This document shows positions 61,408 to 64,000 of a DNA stretch of 64,000 nucleotides, one piece after another (the stretch's first letter is position 1; each line of letters begins with the position of its first letter). Position numbers and translations under genes: made by a program. Source of the stretch: Desulfobacter sp. (GTDB taxonomy: Bacteria; Desulfobacterota; Desulfobacteria; Desulfobacterales; Desulfobacteraceae); contig CP054837.1 of the NCBI GenBank assembly GCA_028768525.1, positions 4,646,001-4,710,000 on the forward strand, read 5' to 3'. The notes under the pieces were generated by a model, which worked only from the letters and a program-made list of their open reading frames with translations, ran no database searches and was not told the origin of the DNA.

Positions 61408-64000
61408 ATCTTATCTCCCTTTTTCCACTTGCGCAGGTTCACCATAAAGGCCTTGTACTCGGGAATCCCGGTGTTGGGATCGCCCACGTTGGGGGTGACG
61501 ATGTTGGCCGAATCCCCGCCGTTAAGCGGTGTTACCCAGCCGTAATGCCAGGGCATGCCCACCATGTGGGTTTCCACCCCTTGTACATTAAAGGGCTGGA
61601 TCCGCTCGGTGACCATGGCAATGGCCCAGAGCGCCCCGCGGACACTTTCGATGACCACCCGTTCCCCGTTTTCAATCCCCCTCAGCTTGGCCAGCTTGGG
61701 GCTGATTTCCACAAACATCTGGGGTTCGGCTTCCGTAAGCCAGGTCATCCACCGGGTCATGGACCCGGTCTGCCAGTGCTCGGTTACCCGGTAGGTGGTG
61801 GCCACAAAGGGGTAGCGGGGATCGCACACCGCCTTTTTTTCGTTACCCACTTCCACGGAGGTCGGGTTATGGAGCCGCGGGGAAAAGGCGTGCCGGTGAA
61901 CCGGACATTCCAGGGGCTCGTAATGCTCGGGAAGGGGGCCGTCCGCACGGCCCGGCCCGAAGAGCTGGCCGAATCCATGCTTTCTCATGATAAAGGGGTG
62001 TTTTTCCCCCGGAGCCCAGCCGCCGTCGGGCACGTCTCCCTGCCAGGCCTTGCCGTCCCAGGCAATAACGGCCTTGTCCTTGTTCCAGGGCTGTCCCTTG
62101 GGATCCACGGAGGCCCGGTTGTAGAGGATCCGGCGGTTGACCGGCCAGCACCAGGTCCATTTGGGATACAGCCCGATTCTGGCCTGTTCCTCGGTCTGGG
62201 CGGGGTCCCTGCGCCGGGACTTGTTGCCGTCTTCCGTGTAGGAGTTGCAATAGAGCCAGTTGCCCGATACCGTGGACCCGTCGTCCATGAGATAGGCAAA
62301 GGAGGGTACCTGCTGGCCTTTTTTGAAGTTTTTGCCCTTTACGGTGACATCCCTGGTGAACCAGCCGTTGGCCAGTTTGGCTGTTTTGTCCGCACTGAAG
62401 TGGTAGTGGCCGTTGCGGCCTTTTTCGCACATGTTGTTAAAGCTCAGGCGGGTGATGGGCTCGGGAAAGGCGCCGTCCTCTTTTTCGTAGAGTTTGACCA
62501 GTTCTTCCCAGAGTTCGTGGAAGTAATGGCCGTCGGTGAGCACGCCCTTGGGCGCTTCAGGACCCTTGTACCGCCACTGCATCCACCGGCCCGAGTTGGA
62601 TACGGAGCCGTCCTTTTCAATGGCCGAGGCGCAGGGGATGTAAAAGGTTTCGGTCTTGATCTTTTTGGGATCCATTCCCGGACCCTTCCAGAAGTCGCTG
62701 GTTTCGCACTGGAAGAGGTTGACGTTGACCATCCAGTCCAGTTTTCCCAGGGCCTCACGGGTTTTCACCGAGTCCGAGCCGGAGCAGGCCGGGTTCATCC
62801 CCCAGACCAGTCCGCCTGTGAATTTACCCTCGTGCATCCGGTGGATGAGCGGAATCCAGGAATATTTGGATGCCGCATGGGATTCCAGCTTAGGCAGGTA
62901 CCTGTAGCCTTCCTCCACGGTGTCGTCGGAGTACATGGCCTTGATGAGGCTGGCCGAATACTTGGGATAGTTCTGCCACCAGTTGGCGCTTTTGGGGTCG
63001 GCGCTCTTCGGGGTAAAGGCCGTGTTGTAGTCCGCCAGGGTTTCCTGGCCCGCCAGGGGGGTTTTGATGTACCCGGGCAGGATGTGGTAGAGCAGGGCGT
63101 AGTCTGTGGAGCCCTGGACGTTGCATTCCCCGCGGAGCGCATTGACCCCGCCGCCGGCCACGCCGATGTTGCCTAAAAGCAGCTGGATGATGGCCATGGC
63201 CCTGATGTTCTGGACCCCGACAGAATGCTGGGTCCAGCCCATGGCGTACATGATGGTGCCGGCCTTGCCCTTTTTGCCCGTGGCGCTGTAGGTGCGGTAG
63301 AGGGCCAGCAGATCCTCCTTTGAAATGCCCGAGGTGGCCGATACACGGTCCAGGCTATATCTTTCAAAATGTTTTTTCAGGATATTGAAGACGCATCTGG
63401 GATGGGTCAGACTCTTGTCCTGCCTGGGCACCCCGTTTGCGTCGGTTTCAAAGGCCCACTTGGATTTGTCATAGGTTTTGGTTGCCGGATCGAATCCGGT
63501 AAAGAGTCCGTCCTCAAATCCATACCCCTTGCCCACGATGAAAGCGGCATTGGTGTATTCCACCATGTATGGGGTGAAGTATTTTTTATTGTTCAGGATG
63601 TACCGTATCATCCCGCCCAGGACGGCAATATCCGTTCCCGACCGGAGGGCCATGTACATGTCGGACTTGGCCGAGGTCCGGGTGAACCTGGGGTCCACAT
63701 GGATGATTTTTGCCCCTTTCTGCTGGGCCTTGAGAGCCCATTTAAAGGAGATGGGATGGTTTTCGGCAGCGTTGCTGCCCATGATCAGAATACAATCAGA
63801 GTTCTTCAGGTCAATCCAGTGATTGGTCATTGCACCGCGTCCAAACGACTCTCCCAGAGCCGCTACAGTTGCGCTGTGTCAGATCCTGGCCTGGTGTTCG
63901 ACGTAGACCAGCCCCAAAGAGCGCATGAAGCTGTGCATGGCCAGACACTCTTCGTTGTCCAGGGCGGCCGATCCCAGGGAGGCGATGCCCATGGTCCGGT
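61404..64000 (-). CDS. fdhA: Selenocysteine-containing formate dehydrogenase alpha subunit (5' end outside window)
   Basis: About 865 codons are visible; the N-terminus with Tat signal and [4Fe-4S] binding lies beyond the window. The frame runs through an in-frame TGA at 63879-63881, read as selenocysteine: the context HQARI-U-HSATVAALG matches the active site NQARVUHGPTVASL of FdnG-type enzymes. The segment after it (FGRGAMTNHWIDLKNSDC) confirms the frame. Further on are MGSNAAENHPISF, GGGVNALRGECNVQGS (guanine dinucleotide cofactor binding) and the C-terminal domain with VVIESVRGALWAIAMV. Formate oxidation at Mo or W gives CO2, and electrons pass to fdhB and the cytochrome. The ATG at 63828-63830 is an internal Met, not the start. 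Confidence 0.95.
63833..63881 (-). promoter_or_regulatory. UGA selenocysteine codon with SECIS-like hairpin
   Basis: TGA occupies 63879-63881 on the minus strand. Starting 16 nt downstream, CGGCTCT pairs with AGAGTCG around a GGG loop (63846-63862). CAC-A-GCG just after the UGA can pair with CGC-G-GTG at 63833-63839 as a lower helix. Position and two-part stem agree with bacterial SECIS elements, which bind SelB. Confidence 0.8.

Noticed and set aside
61545..63176. 543-codon open frame on the plus strand
   Set aside because: Antisense to fdhA; low-complexity composition and no domain. fdhA is clearly the real gene.
63828..63830. ATG as start of formate dehydrogenase
   Set aside because: It is the Met in RGAMTNHW inside the active-site region; the frame continues upstream through the selenocysteine UGA.
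1..64000. CRISPR arrays, tRNA and rRNA genes
   Set aside because: No regularly spaced direct repeats, and no cloverleaf or rRNA-like sequence noticed on either strand; a tRNAscan and Rfam search would settle this.

Overview
The window looks like chromosome of a Desulfobacteraceae-type sulfate reducer (Desulfobacterota). This is inferred from GC-rich genes with AGGAGG-type ribosome binding sites, a selenocysteine formate dehydrogenase paired with a tetrahaem cytochrome c3-like protein, many Cache/PAS sensors, and Liv, TRAP and TonB uptake systems. No rRNA, tRNA or CRISPR array was seen.

Layout. 0.1-2.6 kb: two exported proteins of unknown function. 2.7-8.9 kb: a complete branched-chain amino acid ABC transporter (livKHMGF) behind a divergent serine hydroxymethyltransferase-like gene. 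9.2-11.9 kb: a membrane-anchored tetrapyrrole-methylase-like protein with an attenuator-like leader, an NTF2-like protein and a site-2 protease. 11.9-16.2 kb: an AT-rich, apparently acquired segment with an SDR, an ABC-F ATPase starting at TTG, almost 900 bp without genes, and a solute-binding-protein pseudogene. 16.2-21.3 kb: a compact four-gene operon of FadR-type regulator, glycyl radical enzyme, its activase and a flavin-binding PPOX-like protein, with a palindromic operator at the promoter. 21.4-23.5 kb: an IS3 remnant, a periplasmic binding protein and a potassium channel. 23.8-27.4 kb: a TonB receptor, an FmdE-family protein and a short TrmO-like protein, all on the minus strand.

27.6-34.3 kb: an RND exporter with a LolA-like protein, an outer-membrane protein, a methyltransferase and an AraC regulator. 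34.4-47.4 kb: a truncated GGDEF gene, a Cache-PAS kinase, a TRAP transporter, a CreBCD-like operon with an extra exported member, and a hybrid kinase. 47.4-60 kb: TrmO, oligoendopeptidase F, a chemoreceptor, a periplasmic binding protein, a hydrolase, LysR, AzlCD, TrmB, a DUF2058 protein, a PAS protein without an ATPase domain, a possible TIR remnant and a TPR membrane protein. 60.1-64 kb: cytochrome c, fdhB and the 3' part of a selenocysteine fdhA that runs off the window.

Two features stand out. The first is the glycyl radical enzyme operon: it has the Cys-X-Glu active-site loop of eliminases and decarboxylases, but neither microcompartment genes nor a known substrate signature. The second is a short structured element that I find four times: in front of the tetrapyrrole methylase, twice in front of the TonB receptor, and once in front of trmO-fmdE. 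In each copy a small GCC/GGC hairpin with an AYGAA-like loop is enclosed by a second helix together with an upstream UUCAA or UUCAU. This may be a cis-regulatory RNA tying these genes into one metal- or cofactor-related regulon.
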